From Mytilisepta virgata (lineage: Eukaryota > Mollusca > Bivalvia > Mytilida > Mytilidae), in the NCBI GenBank assembly GCA_028015205.1, contig CM051515.1:14092001-14156000 (forward strand): a DNA stretch of 64,000 nt, read 5' to 3'. A program made the translations under genes and the position numbers. This document shows, piece by piece, positions 53,840 through 64,000 of this stretch. The notes under the pieces were generated by a model. The model searched no databases. It had not been told where the DNA came from and saw only the letters and a list, made by a program, of their open reading frames with translations. The stretch's first letter is position 1; each line of letters opens with the position of its first letter.

Positions 53840-54085
53840 GCATAAGGGACGAGATCAAAAGTTCAATGTAGGATAAAAAAAAACTTTTTCACTGACCCCC
53901 ACCCCCCCCCCCCCCCCCCCCCCCTCTTAACTTAATTTGGGGAAAATTGATTGACCAATATGGGCATATCCGAAAATCAATGTCGGATAACAAAACTTGC
54001 AGCGATTTTTACCCCCCGCCCCCATCCCCAAACTATTTGAATAAGTTTTTTATCCTACATTGAACTTTCGATCTCGTCCCTAAAT
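53840..54085. mobile_element. MITE-like inverted repeat with a poly(C) interior
   Basis: The left arm (agggacgagatcaaaagttc, aatgtaggataaaa) is inverted at the right end (ttttatcctacattgaact, tcgatctcgtccct). A run of about 25 C is in the left half and a second C-rich stretch in the right half. Confidence 0.85.
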
Positions 54086-54714
54086 GAAAATGGATTAAAA
54101 AATAAACGAAATAAAATTTGAGTTATGTCCCTTTGGACAGATTAGTCACTGTTTACCAAAACAAATTAATTTGCATATTTTGACAATTTATACTAAACAA
54201 CCGGCCAAAGTAAAAGTTTCATATATTACAATATTAAAGAAGAAAAGAATTGAAAGATGAAATATAAGTAAACATTATATAGGGCCTAATCTTGGAGATA
54301 TCTCAAAATATCTAATAAAAAAATAAAATTGGGTCATGCAGTGTCAGAACCGACACAAAAAAACCTGATGACCATTTACACTTTACAAAACTCAAGTCAA
54401 AATCTTACCTTACATAAAACATTAAAATTCCATATTATCATCTGATTGAGAAAATTATTCTGTATACCCTTACCTATGAATTCGGGTAGTTGTTGACATC
54501 AAATGGTCATGTGATCCGGAAAAAGTACACATCAATGCGAAGGTTATTGTATATAAATAAATTTGAACACATCTACTTGCCTTATAAGGTTGTTTTTAAC
54601 GTTTGAATTAAGAAATGTAGACTCTTTAGATCTAGATAAGTCAGAATCTTACCTCCGTGATATTTTTAATTTTTATTTAATTTGACATTCCTGCTATTGC
54701 AAGGGGGAAAAAAG

Positions 54715-54736
54715 GGGGGGGGGGGGGGGGGGGGGT
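54715..54736. repeat. poly(G) run
   Basis: About 22 consecutive G. Length is likely to be uncertain in any assembly. Confidence 0.9.
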
Positions 54737-55153
54737 GGAGATATCACGCACTCAAGATTGCACGCTGTTTTTGCGGTCTAAATTTTTATTTTCATTTAAA
54801 CCAAAAAATTTCTGATTGACACTTTTTTCACACGTAAAGTGATCCTGGCTTGCTTTTAAAATTTTATATTGCAAAAAAACCTGATCCCGACTTTTTAATT
54901 CAAATCACCGTCAGTACAGGATACCTTTTGATCGTAATTGTTTGTATATGCAATGGATTTTTATATTTTAACAAACGACAATTGTATGCTTAATCGTTAA
55001 CAAGTTCAAGTTTTCCCCCCACAAAGGTCGTGTATATAGGCGGTTTTGGTCAATTTCTATCACTTTTTGGAATATTGCCAAGAAGCTAGGGCATTCAGAA
55101 CCCTGCATGAGAACCAAAACCATTCTACGGTCATATAAAAGAAGAAACATAAA

Positions 55154-55527
55154 CTTAAGGATGTTCACTGCTCAGTTTCAAAATAACACTGGTAAATATT
55201 GATAGTGGATTAATAAAGAAAGTAAAATAGCGAAAAAAAATATAGGTCCGTGTGCTTGTTTTCTAGATATATATAAGCCATTGAAAATTTGGCGGGAAAA
55301 ATATTGCTTTTTCATTGACAAGTTTTATTTCTCAAAAACCATTTAATAATAAAAAACGATTTTATAAGAGTTTTACAAATGGCTTATTATTCTGCATGCA
55401 AAAGATTTGTGAAAAGAAAAATGGGTGTTAGCGGAAAAAATAATTTATATGGCATTCAAATGGATAAAACCAGATGATTCTGAACATCTGACAAAAATTC
55501 AAAAACACGACCTGCGAACATCCTTAA
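55154..55527. mobile_element. TIR element related to 20626-21012
   Basis: Ends cttaaggatgttcactg and cctgcgaacatccttaa are imperfect inverted repeats. No coding frame. Copy 1 of the flank (33655-34090) lacks it and so is an empty site. Confidence 0.8.
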
Positions 55528-55657
55528 TTACTTACAGTAAAACATTAGTTTAGGTTCTGAGTGTCCTTCACGTTGGAAGGCTGTCTTTAAGACATTAATT
55601 TGGCAAATTTGTATTAGAACTGTCTCCAAAAGCGAAATTCGGGTATTTAAAAATATT

Positions 55658-55922
55658 TGTTTGTTTGTTTAGTTGGGGTTTTACGCCGTTTTCAGCACAT
55701 TTGGCTATTTCGCGGCGACCAGTTTTTATTGGTGGAGGAAGCCGGAGTACCCGGAGAGAACCACCGACCTTCGGTAGGAAAATTGGCAATCCTTGTCAAT
55801 TAAGATTGGAGTCGAACACACCCCGCCACAGGTGAAATTCGAACTCACAAACTCAGCGTTGACAGGCTAGTGATCATTAGTAGTCATGACGAACTACCTA
55901 GACTACTCGGCCACCGAGGCCC
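55658..55922 (-). mobile_element. SINE-A, full length
   Basis: Flanked by tatttaaaaatatt at 55644-55657 and 55923-55936. The matching place in 33655-34090 has no SINE. Confidence 0.93.
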
Positions 55923-56065
55923 TATTTAAAAATATTAAATTGTAACTTATTTGTAAGTTATATTTACAAACCACATACCAGGCTATGCCCCAGCGATTTT
56001 GAAATGTTTTAAGCGACTTTTTGAAAATGGCCCTACCTGTAGAAGTAAAATACACTCAGCTGAAT

Positions 56066-57486
56066 ATGGCCCTACTTCTCTCCGCTGACCAAAGAAAACT
56101 AAAAGAAGTTGAAACTTATTTAAATACCTGTGCGCAGACTTCATGAAGATTAAAGAAACATTGAATGTAGAATATTGCCAGGATGTAAAGTTGCATAGCA
56201 AGAGGGACGATATCGGACGTGGACCCACCAGATCCAAACATTTTAGAGAAAAAGATAAAGATTCAACAAAAACATCAGCAAAAAATTAACCACGGTACAC
56301 CAAAAATGTAGAAACCTTACAGGACAGCAATCAGGAAAGGTTCCCATTACGTAGGACAATGCATATGGATCAAGCTGGACCAGATGAATAGTTTTTTAAG
56401 TCAACTTAACAGAATACCATAGTATTTTGTGTTAGAATTATTTAAACCTGACACAAATTTCCCCTTTTTTATATATGTAGTTCTAAACATTTTTTGAAAC
56501 TTCATTTCAAATTTTAATTATTTTTTTTGTAATGTTTCCAGAAATAAAATCCTGCCATTTCTAAATAATCCATTGAATCTTACTGCTCCAACTTTTTTTT
56601 AAACTCACTGACAATGAGTACACATACTAGTATGATGTTATTTATTTTCTTCCAAATTCTAAAAACAGCATTTATGGAAAACGAAGCCAGTTATCCCCCT
56701 TAATCTCACTGACCTTGAAGTTTCATACGATATTACACACAGGCAATGTGACGGGTACCTTTAACGGAGCAGCACATGCATATTCAGTCCGGAGCACCTG
56801 ATGCAGTCATTTCCGTTTTTTTTGTAGAAGTTCACAGATTTGTTCAGTCCCCTCCTAATTCTTAGTTTATTTTGTTTTTTTTTTTAAATTCTTTTCGGTA
56901 TATATTTATGTATAATTTAATTTAATTTATATTATAATATATATATTTATCCGGTTATTGTGGTATTTGTTTGTTGTGTTACATTCTCACAACTTTGCCT
57001 TTCCTTGATGCTTCGGTATTCTATTGCCGTTATTTGAGTAAGAAAATTTGATGCATTCGTAGACACGTCTGTTAATCTCTCTTATCCATAACAATTGATA
57101 ATGAGCTAGTTGTAATTTAACAGAAAGCATTCATCAATCGATAGTTTTAAGACTTGTTATCAACATTGTTTGTCTTATACATACTTTGTCACTTTTATAT
57201 ATGTAGAAAGAGAGAAGTCTTAGTGAGGATCCCGATCTAGACTTCTCATTTCATTGTGACCCGATATTTAAAATGGCCACCATAGCCAAATTGTCATTTT
57301 CATCATAAAAATTCTGACTCCAAAGAACTAGGAATAAAATTAGTGTTACCTTGCATCCAAAAGTATTTTCTATATCGAGACAAAAAGAAAATTTAAAAAA
57401 TTGACATCACAGCTAGTATGAAGTCGAAACAAAACTTTGACATAAATAAACATCTTTTAATAGTTATTTTCACTTCTGAAGATTCC
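56066..57486. other. downstream flank of receptor 2, no gene seen
   Basis: AT-rich with short frames. It could include the 3' UTR of receptor 2, but I found no clear minus-strand AATAAA close to the stop. Confidence 0.4.
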
Positions 57487-57743
57487 TCATAATAATTTAT
57501 TTAATTCTGGATTTATCATTTCCATTACTAATGGATGATCCTTCATGACTGGCCATTTTGCTCTTATGCTGTTTACTTCTCGTCCACATTCTGTAAAATT
57601 TCTAAGCAGCATAAACTTATCCAGAATCTGCCAAAGTCTTTCATCCGGGTTTCTATATTTCTTTTTAGAAATTGCACGTAAATAATTTATTAAGTTCCAC
57701 TGAATTTTGTCTACTTTCTCTGGTTCTTCTAATTTACATCTAT
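57487..57743 (-). CDS. receptor 2 exon D: end of ligand domain and AF-2
   Basis: 257 bases, phase 1 to TGA. It starts DRCKLEEPEKVDKIQW and ends HPLVMEMINPELNKLL. It extends six residues past the end of receptor 1. Confidence 0.93.
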
Positions 57744-60700
57744 CTGCAAAATTTAAACCGAGATTTATATAAGTAGTGTGAAATTCTGATTTGTTATTAA
57801 AAGTCCCTAGCACTCATATCCATATTACACACATAGTAAAATGATAAATAATCAAATAAAAGCCTAATTAAATATAGATTCGGAAATTATTTCAATATTT
57901 TTTTTCTTATAATTCTGAAATCACTTTTATGGATACATGTTTCATTACACAAAGCTAAAACAAAAGCTATTTTAAGGGGTTACAGAACACCTAAGGGAGT
58001 TAACTCTTTAAAAATCAGCTGACCGTTTTAATCACATATTATTAGTAAAGATAAATCATGCTTCTCAATGATCAAAATTAGTGTTTGTCAAACTGCTATA
58101 CGTCCAATGAAATTATTCCCGTAAATTGTGTGGTTACAATTTCTAGAAATTTTTTATATTTTTGTTAACAGGTCAAAGTAAATATTTCGTTAAAATTTTA
58201 TGAAAATTAAACGAGCCAAATTTATTTCAGTCAAAGTGTTGGGTACCCCCTTAACTGTAAAAGAAGTTGATTTTCTGAACCGTGGGCTCATAGGAGGCTA
58301 TTTTGAATTCGTGATGCGTGAATGGGGTATTTTTATGCTTCTTAACAAACAAATAACACATCCAAGGTCAAACTTCCACATTTGAAGAGCATTTGGTGGA
58401 TCTTGCGGAAAACTTCTACTCCCTCCAATGCTACGAATATCCGTTCTGTTTCTACGAATTATTTTTCACTATTACGTAAATTTACAATCCTTTGTCTTTT
58501 GTAGGGAGTCAGCTAGTCTATTTAATTTCACAGGTGGCATATTTACATGTCCAGATCATTCGCAAACAATTTATCAAATGAAGCGACATCGTCGCAAAAG
58601 CAGTTGTGGACCAGGACTCACTAATTGTTGACCAGAGCTGTTCTAAAAAGCAGTCGTGGACTGCTCTTATTCTTGACCAGATCTGTTCCACTTCCTAACT
58701 GCTCTACAAGTTAACTTGACGGGTCGCAACTGTAGCATAGTCTTTAATGATTTGTCAGAAAATGAAAAGTTGAAGTACTTTCTCTGCTCATCAACCCCAA
58801 AGCAGATGGAAAATGATAGTTCCTTTATTAAACAGGGGACTTATAAACTTGTAACTATATGTCTGTATATATATATAGATTTCCTAGTTTACGATTTCTA
58901 CATTGCTTTTCTATTTTATTAAGGTTTTAAGTGTTATGTTTTATATTTGTTCATTTTTTGTCCCAAATCTTCAGGATTTATATGACAATAAAGCATTGAA
59001 TTGAATTGAATTAATGAGAATAATGTGAAAAAAATGAAGATCTTGAGTTTCCCGTGAGCAAATTAAGCTTTTTCCTAAGAGATCAATTGTTAAATTGCGT
59101 AAACTAGTTTTTACAGAAATTTACACCTACCACTAAAAGTAATAACTATTCCACGAGCCAGTGTGACTTCTTCAACGGAAAAGTTACATTTCTGAAAACT
59201 AACTGCATACTCTATCACTTGATCTATATATTTCTGATCAAGGAGATTCGCCATATCTGCAAAATGTGCACCTCCTCCAGGGCAGTGAGCCTTACTACAG
59301 GCAAAAACATTCAGATCGGTATTTATTCTTTTATGTACACCAAGAAACCAGAATTCCATGAAACTTGCTAAAACAGAAAAAAATAAATCATTCACAGACT
59401 GTAGTTGTTGCAGATAACAAATGTGCATACATACATGTGTATATATATCTGCATCAATTCACACAAAATCTAAAAAAACTCAACTTGTTATATTTTATAT
59501 CTTGCAGCAAATAAATAAGCTGAAAAATAGGTGAATCAAGGGATTTTAACGAGTTCTATTCGTTCTATATATGGACACGGACGAGTGATATCGACGGAGG
59601 ACAAAGTCGAGGCTAATAAAATTTTTTAATAAAAAGTGGTCCAAACATCAAAATATTGTTGAGTAATTGAATTTTGTATGCATGGTCTTATAATTTGTCT
59701 AGCATGTTAAATTCACCTGTTTCTTTTTACAGGTCAAAGTCCACTAAACATCTGCGGCCATTATTTATAGATAAAAATGTACATATAATAATACCTTTTA
59801 GAAGTGAAAGTTGATCATCTGTACAAAGATCACAAAATCCAGGTATATTTCTTGCGAAAGTTACAAGGTTCCGAACCCCCTCCTCCATTCGAATAGCTAT
59901 CAAACTCATTTTATTCTTTCGGTCATCAATATCTATACCAGTAGCGTTATGAAATTCTTCATACACACTCCAAGGCAAAGCTCCAAGATTTCCAAATATT
60001 TCTATTTTCATTTTATATTGTTCCTGTAAAAACAGTTGGAAAAGAGGGTTTAATAAAATGCTCCGCTGGGCGCAGCTTGATACGACCGCAGAGGTCGAAC
60101 CCTGAACAGTTGGGGCAAGTATGGACACAACATTCAAGCTTGATACAGCACTGAATTTGGATTGTGAATAAACATTTGACACAGCATAGGTTTCTGACAC
60201 AGAATTAATGTGGTCTAAGAACTTAAAAATTTTTAATTTACCTATTCAAACCATATCAGTATTATTTGCTTTTATATATAAATCAGAAATAACCAATTTA
60301 AAATGGAAAATTTTAAAGAAGTTTAATTTTGGACCCTTTGGACCTTAATGTAGACCAATTTGAAAACGGGACCAAAAATTAAGAATCTAAATACACGGTT
60401 AGATTCGGCATATCAAAGAACCCCAATAGTTCAATTTTTGATGATTCAATTTTTGATGAAATCAAATAAAGTTCAATTTTGGACCCTTTAAACCTCAATG
60501 TGGACCAATTTGATAACCGGGCCCAAATATCAATTTCTTGCTATTGCGCAATACTGTGCAATTGAAGATTTCTTGCTATTGCGCAATACTGTGCAATTGA
60601 AGATTTCTTTCTATTGCGCAATACTGTGCAATTGAAAATTTCTTGCTATTGCACAATACTTATTATAATAATTTACACATCCTGTTTGGTGTGTATCTCT

Positions 60701-63026
60701 GGCCTTTTCATTATTATTTGCTTTTATATATAAATCAGAAATTTAATAATAAAGTTTTTGGCAAATTTCCAATATACATAATTTAAAAGCAGTTTAGGTG
60801 AGATAAACAAAAAAGCTTCATCAGCAACATTTTATATTGGCAAATTTCCAATGAAGTTCATTAAACTAAAGTTATTGGCAAATTTCCAATGGAATTTATT
60901 ACTAATAAAGTTTTTGGCAAATTTCCAATATAAATAATTTAAAAGCAGTTTAGGTGAGATATTCAAATGAGTTTCAATTACCAACCTTACACTGCCTTTT
61001 AAATTATGTTTTGTACTTAAGTAATTCTCCATTAACCTGGAAACCCTTTTCCCCGCCTTTTTGCACCTTATTCCTTAACGGTTTGAGCCATAACTACCAA
61101 AGACAATTCTTACCATCCCTTTGTGGTATTCCAATATCCAAAATCTAAATACATGGTTAGATTCAGCATATCAAAGAACCCCAAGAATTCAATTTTTGAT
61201 GAAATCAAATAAAGTTCAATTTTGGGCCCTCTAAACCTCAATGTGGACCAATTTGATAACCGGGCTCAAATATCAAAAATCTAAATAATGGTTAGATTCA
61301 GCATATCGAAGAACCCCATATATTCAATTTTTGTTGAAATCAAACAAAGTTTAATTTTGGATCCCGATTTGGACCAACTTGAAAACTTGGCCCATAATAA
61401 AAAAAACTAAGTACATGTTTAGATTCAGCATATCAAAGAACCCCAAGAATTCAATTTTTGTTAAAATCAAACTAAGTTTAATTTTGGACCCTTTGGACCT
61501 TAATGTAGACCAATTTGAAAACAGGACCAAAAATTAAGAATCTAAATACACGGTTAGATTCGGCATATCAAAGAACCCCAATAGTTCAATTTTCGATGAA
61601 ATCAAACAAAGTTTAATTTTGGACCCTTTTGGCCCCTAATTCCTAAACTGTTGGGACCAAAACTCCCAAAATCAATCCCAAACTTCCTTTTGTGGTCATA
61701 AACCTTGTGTTTAAATTTCATAGATTTCTATTTACTTATACTAAAGTTATTGTGCAAAAACCAAGAAAAATGCTTATTTGGGCCCTTTTTTAGCCCCTAA
61801 TTCCTAAACTGTTGGGACCAAAACTCCCAAAAACAATCCCAACCTTCCTTTTGTGGTCATAAACCTTGTGTTAAAATTTCATAGATTTCTATTTACTTAT
61901 ACTAGAGTTATTGTGCGAAAACCAAGAAAAATGCTTATTGGGCCCTTTTTTGGCCCCTAATTCTTACTGTTGGGACCAAAACTCCCAAAATCAATCCCAA
62001 CCTTCCAAGGTCATAAACCTTGTGTTTAAATTTCATAGATTTCTATTAACTTATACTAAAGTTATAGTGCGAAAACCAAATGTTTTCGGACGACGCCGGA
62101 CGACGACGACGACGACGACGCCAACGTCATACCAATTTACGACCGCAAAAAATTTGCGGTCGTATAATAACATGGAAACTCAGCTTTGTTTTTGTTGTAT
62201 TTTTTTAGAAAATTGTACATATCTTTTATTTATGTTTATTTTTTACTTAGAACGCTAAACACGAAACATAGTTCTGCTCAGATACCTGGCAGGCTCCTGA
62301 AGTCCTCTGTTTTTATAATTGGCGAAAAAGCACACCCAACATGATTCTAAAAAAAAATGTCGTCTCTCAAAGTGTTTAACCTGAACGTTTTTACCACATA
62401 TTGCGTATAACAAATTTGGCAGTCTCTTTCAGTCCCTAGCTTTCCTCACCTATGAAATCAAATATTTAACATGTTACTTATGACTCCTAATCACCAAAAA
62501 TCATAAATTCTCTGAGAAATAATGGCAATCAAATATTATATTCTTACTCACTATTCATCTACAACTCTACAACATGGGAACTCACCGCAAAATCTGCACT
62601 GACATACCAAGTGTAAACTTTGTAGATTTGCAAATCCCCTCCCCCCCCCAAACCTGTCAATACTATCCATGTAAAGACATCAAACTGACCTATTCGTATT
62701 AACTGTCTTGATTTCAATATCCAGGCAAAAACCATATGAGGTTAGAAGAATCTTAGATTTACGACTATATCAGATTCTGAAAGGCAAAACACTTACATAA
62801 ATTGACTGTTGTACTTCTAATAAGCCATTTGGCTGAAACATTTGTCTGAAATCATCCGAGAACCCTTCCTGAATTTTGATTAATTTTTCAACAAGATTAT
62901 CAACTTCTAGATCTTCCACTTCAATTTCTGTATTGTGGTTTTCTGTTGTCTCCTTTCGTTTTAAGTTTTTCACTTCTTTTATGTCACTTGTTTTCTTTTC
63001 ATGTGTGTATCTTCCAATTTTGATGG
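57487..63026 (-). CDS. nuclear hormone receptor 2, partial (last four coding exons)
   Basis: Exons 63026-62797, 60023-59795, 59367-59131 and 57743-57487, all GT-AG with phases 1,0,1,1 as in receptor 1. They code for about 317 residues: the end of the DNA-binding extension (IKIGRYTHEKK), the hinge, and a ligand-binding domain with signature IPGFCDLCTDDQLSLLK and AF-2 core LVMEMI near the end. The zinc-finger exons are missing because the gene runs off the right edge; in receptor 1 they lie 4.9 kb further upstream. By family it should be a nuclear ligand-regulated transcription factor; no ligand can be named. It is a tandem paralogue of 34343-44783, not a recent copy (40 of 76 residues identical in the best exon). 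Confidence 0.9.
58520..59016 (+). repeat. possible LINE 3'-end remnant in receptor 2 intron
   Basis: A short plus-strand frame (58716-58922) is followed by T-rich DNA, an acaataaagc step and an attgaattgaattgaatt tail, as at the 3' end of a non-LTR element. The coding part is too short to assign. Confidence 0.4.
59131..59367 (-). CDS. receptor 2 exon C: middle of ligand domain
   Basis: 237 bases, phase 1 to 1. It starts SFMEFWFLGVHKRINTD and ends VEEVTLARGIVITFSG. It has six more codons than the receptor 1 exon, around CSKAHCPGGGAHF. Confidence 0.92.
59795..60023 (-). CDS. receptor 2 exon B: ligand-domain helices 3-5
   Basis: 229 bases, phase 0 to 1. It starts EQYKMKIEIFGNL and ends IPGFCDLCTDDQLSLLK. 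Residues that appear upstream in the same frame (to 60200) belong to the repeat at 60058, not the exon. Confidence 0.93.
60538..60660. repeat. 37-bp tandem repeat, about 3.3 copies
   Basis: Unit ttgctattgcgcaatactgt followed by gcaattgaagatttc, part of the composite repeat. Confidence 0.93.
61150..61615. repeat. about 135-bp tandem repeat, four copies (another at 60395)
   Basis: The unit includes ggttagattcggcatatcaa, gaaccccaa, caatttttgatgaaatcaaa and ttttggaccct. Part of the composite repeat. Confidence 0.88.
61620..62085. repeat. about 155-bp tandem repeat, three copies
   Basis: The unit includes cctaattcctaaactgttgg, gaccaaaactcccaaaa, ttgtggtcataaaccttgtg and tttcatagatttctattta. The third copy has short deletions. 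Followed by a short gac microsatellite at 62090-62122. Confidence 0.92.
62797..63026 (-). CDS. receptor 2 exon A: hinge
   Basis: 230 bases, phase 1 to 0. It starts IKIGRYTHEKK and ends LLEVQQSIY. A SINE-A begins only 17 bases upstream of its acceptor. Confidence 0.9.
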
Positions 63027-63042
63027 CTACAAAATATTAAAT

Positions 63043-63305
63043 TTTAGTTTAGTTTAGTTGGGGTTTTACGCCGTTTTCAGCACATTTGGCTTTTCGCAGC
63101 GGCCAGTTTTTATTGGTGGAGGAAGCCGGAGTACCCGGCGAGAACCGCCGATCTTCGGTAGGAAAATTGGCAATCCTCAATTTAGATCGGAGTCGAACAC
63201 ACCCCGCCACAGGTGAGATTCGAAATCGCAACCTCAGTGTTGACAGGCTAGTGATCATTAATAGTCATGACGAACTACCAAGACCATTCGGCCACCGAGG
63301 CCCCC
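63043..63305 (-). mobile_element. SINE-A next to a receptor 2 splice acceptor
   Basis: Nearly full length, gene-sense orientation. The target duplication caaaatattaaat is at 63030-63042 and 63306-63318. The left copy of the duplication is all that separates the SINE tail from the tag acceptor of exon A. Confidence 0.92.
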
Positions 63306-63318
63306 CAAAATATTAAAT

Positions 63319-64000
63319 CTTATATAATACAAAACGAAATAACGAAAGTAGAAAGGACAAAAAGTATGCATCCAAAAGACAGCAGTATTCTCAGCCTGAT
63401 ATAATGAGAAACTGCTACTCCACGTATACTTTTGCTTATAACATACAAGTCAAACTTCTCTGGCATTAATCATCTTAAGACTTACTGAAACAATATTACA
63501 TTTTACCGTATTTTCTCACAGGCACCTTAGGCATGGATATAGCGTGTTGCACCTTCTTTTTCAATCCACCATATGCCTGTGGATTTACCTATGGAAAAAT
63601 CTTATTAAATGGCGATATCCGGCGAGGGGTCAGGCAGACGTCTTTAGAGAATGATGAAGGAAAATCGGGTTGCTGTCATTGTGAAAGCTAGTTATTTAGT
63701 AATGAGGATATACGTGAAGAAATAACCTATACACATTACTGGGACATGAGAAAAGGTCGTTTAAAGGTCATCAACAATGAGGCGAAAGGTGACCTTCGAG
63801 GAAATTCGTATGCAAGTATCATACGGTTGTTAATGCATTTTCCATATCGTTCTGTGTGTCACAAATATATTATCACACGTAGAGGAACTCCCATATCGGA
63901 CCGAGGGATGATGTTCGGGACAATGTCGACTCAATGTATAAAAGCAATGGTTTTAATGCCGTGTTCAGCCTTTTCAAACATCCCTTCCTTAAATTCGCTT
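63319..64000. other. intron or upstream sequence of receptor 2, no exon seen
   Basis: I searched for the second zinc-finger exon (a CxxCRyqKC pattern on the minus strand) and did not find it. It should lie to the right of the window. Confidence 0.5.

Larger units (their letters stand above)
54965..56065. repeat. 3'-flank segment shared by the two receptor genes (copy 2)
   Basis: It aligns with 33655-34090 but is interrupted twice, by the TIR element at 55154-55527 and the SINE-A at 55658-55922. It lies about 1.4 kb past the stop of receptor 2. Confidence 0.75.
60058..62170 (+). mobile_element. 2.1-kb composite repeat with inverted gacc-gca ends
   Basis: It starts gctgggcgcagcttgatacg and accgcag, and ends with tacgaccgcaaaaaatttgc then ggtcgtataa. 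Inside are at least four repeat families in blocks. No transposase frame. I know similar sequence as a frequent bivalve repeat; the superfamily is unknown to me. It fills most of the receptor 2 intron between exons A and B. Confidence 0.7.

Noticed and set aside
59727..60200. Whole 157-residue frame as one receptor exon
   Set aside because: An acceptor at 60024-60025 and homology to receptor 1 limit the exon to 59795-60023; the rest is the composite repeat and intron.
63319..64000. Zinc-finger exon of receptor 2
   Set aside because: Searched for CxxC-x-x-x-K-C and GFFRR-like patterns on the minus strand; none found, so the exon is most likely outside the window.

Overview
This window is animal nuclear DNA, most likely from a marine bivalve of the mussel family (Mytilus-like). 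The signs are AT-rich sequence, short exons with GT-AG introns, many tRNA-derived SINEs, palindromic MITE-like elements, minisatellites, an intact non-LTR retrotransposon, and a dispersed repeat at about 1.69-1.99 kb that I recognise from mussel sequences. Nothing bacterial is present. The genus is inferred, not proven.

Three protein-coding genes can be assembled, all on the minus strand. (1) Positions 29211-14990 hold an eight-exon gene for a secreted protein of about 460 residues: signal peptide, a basic proprotein-convertase-like site, a cysteine-free Gly/Ser/Tyr/Pro-rich segment, then five six-cysteine modules that look like PLAC (protease and lacunin) domains. No protease domain is visible. 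(2) Positions 44783-34343 hold a complete six-exon nuclear receptor of about 513 residues with both zinc fingers, ligand-binding domain and AF-2 helix. (3) Positions 63026-57487 hold the last four coding exons of a second nuclear receptor with identical intron phases; its DNA-binding domain must lie beyond the right edge. Genes 2 and 3 are a tandem duplicate pair, and part of their 3' flanking DNA (33655-34090 and 54965-56065) is also alike.

Layout: 1-8.2 kb is gene-poor, with two minisatellites, MITE-like repeats and a SINE. 8.24-15.69 kb is the most striking part: an intact APE-type LINE (9815-14112) sits exactly between two apparently identical 1574-bp direct repeats, each carrying the last exon of gene 1. 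15.7-29.2 kb is the body of gene 1, with TIR elements in its introns. 30.1-31.4 kb is a TIR element with an amplified arm. 34.3-44.8 kb is the complete nuclear receptor, with a SINE-mediated tandem duplication in intron 2. 45-57 kb is intergenic repeat-rich DNA, including a SINE whose middle has become a minisatellite. 57.5-63 kb is the second receptor, with a 2.1-kb composite repeat in an intron.

The receptors are ligand-responsive-type transcription factors by family; the PLAC-like protein would act outside the cell. I see no evidence that the three genes work in one pathway.
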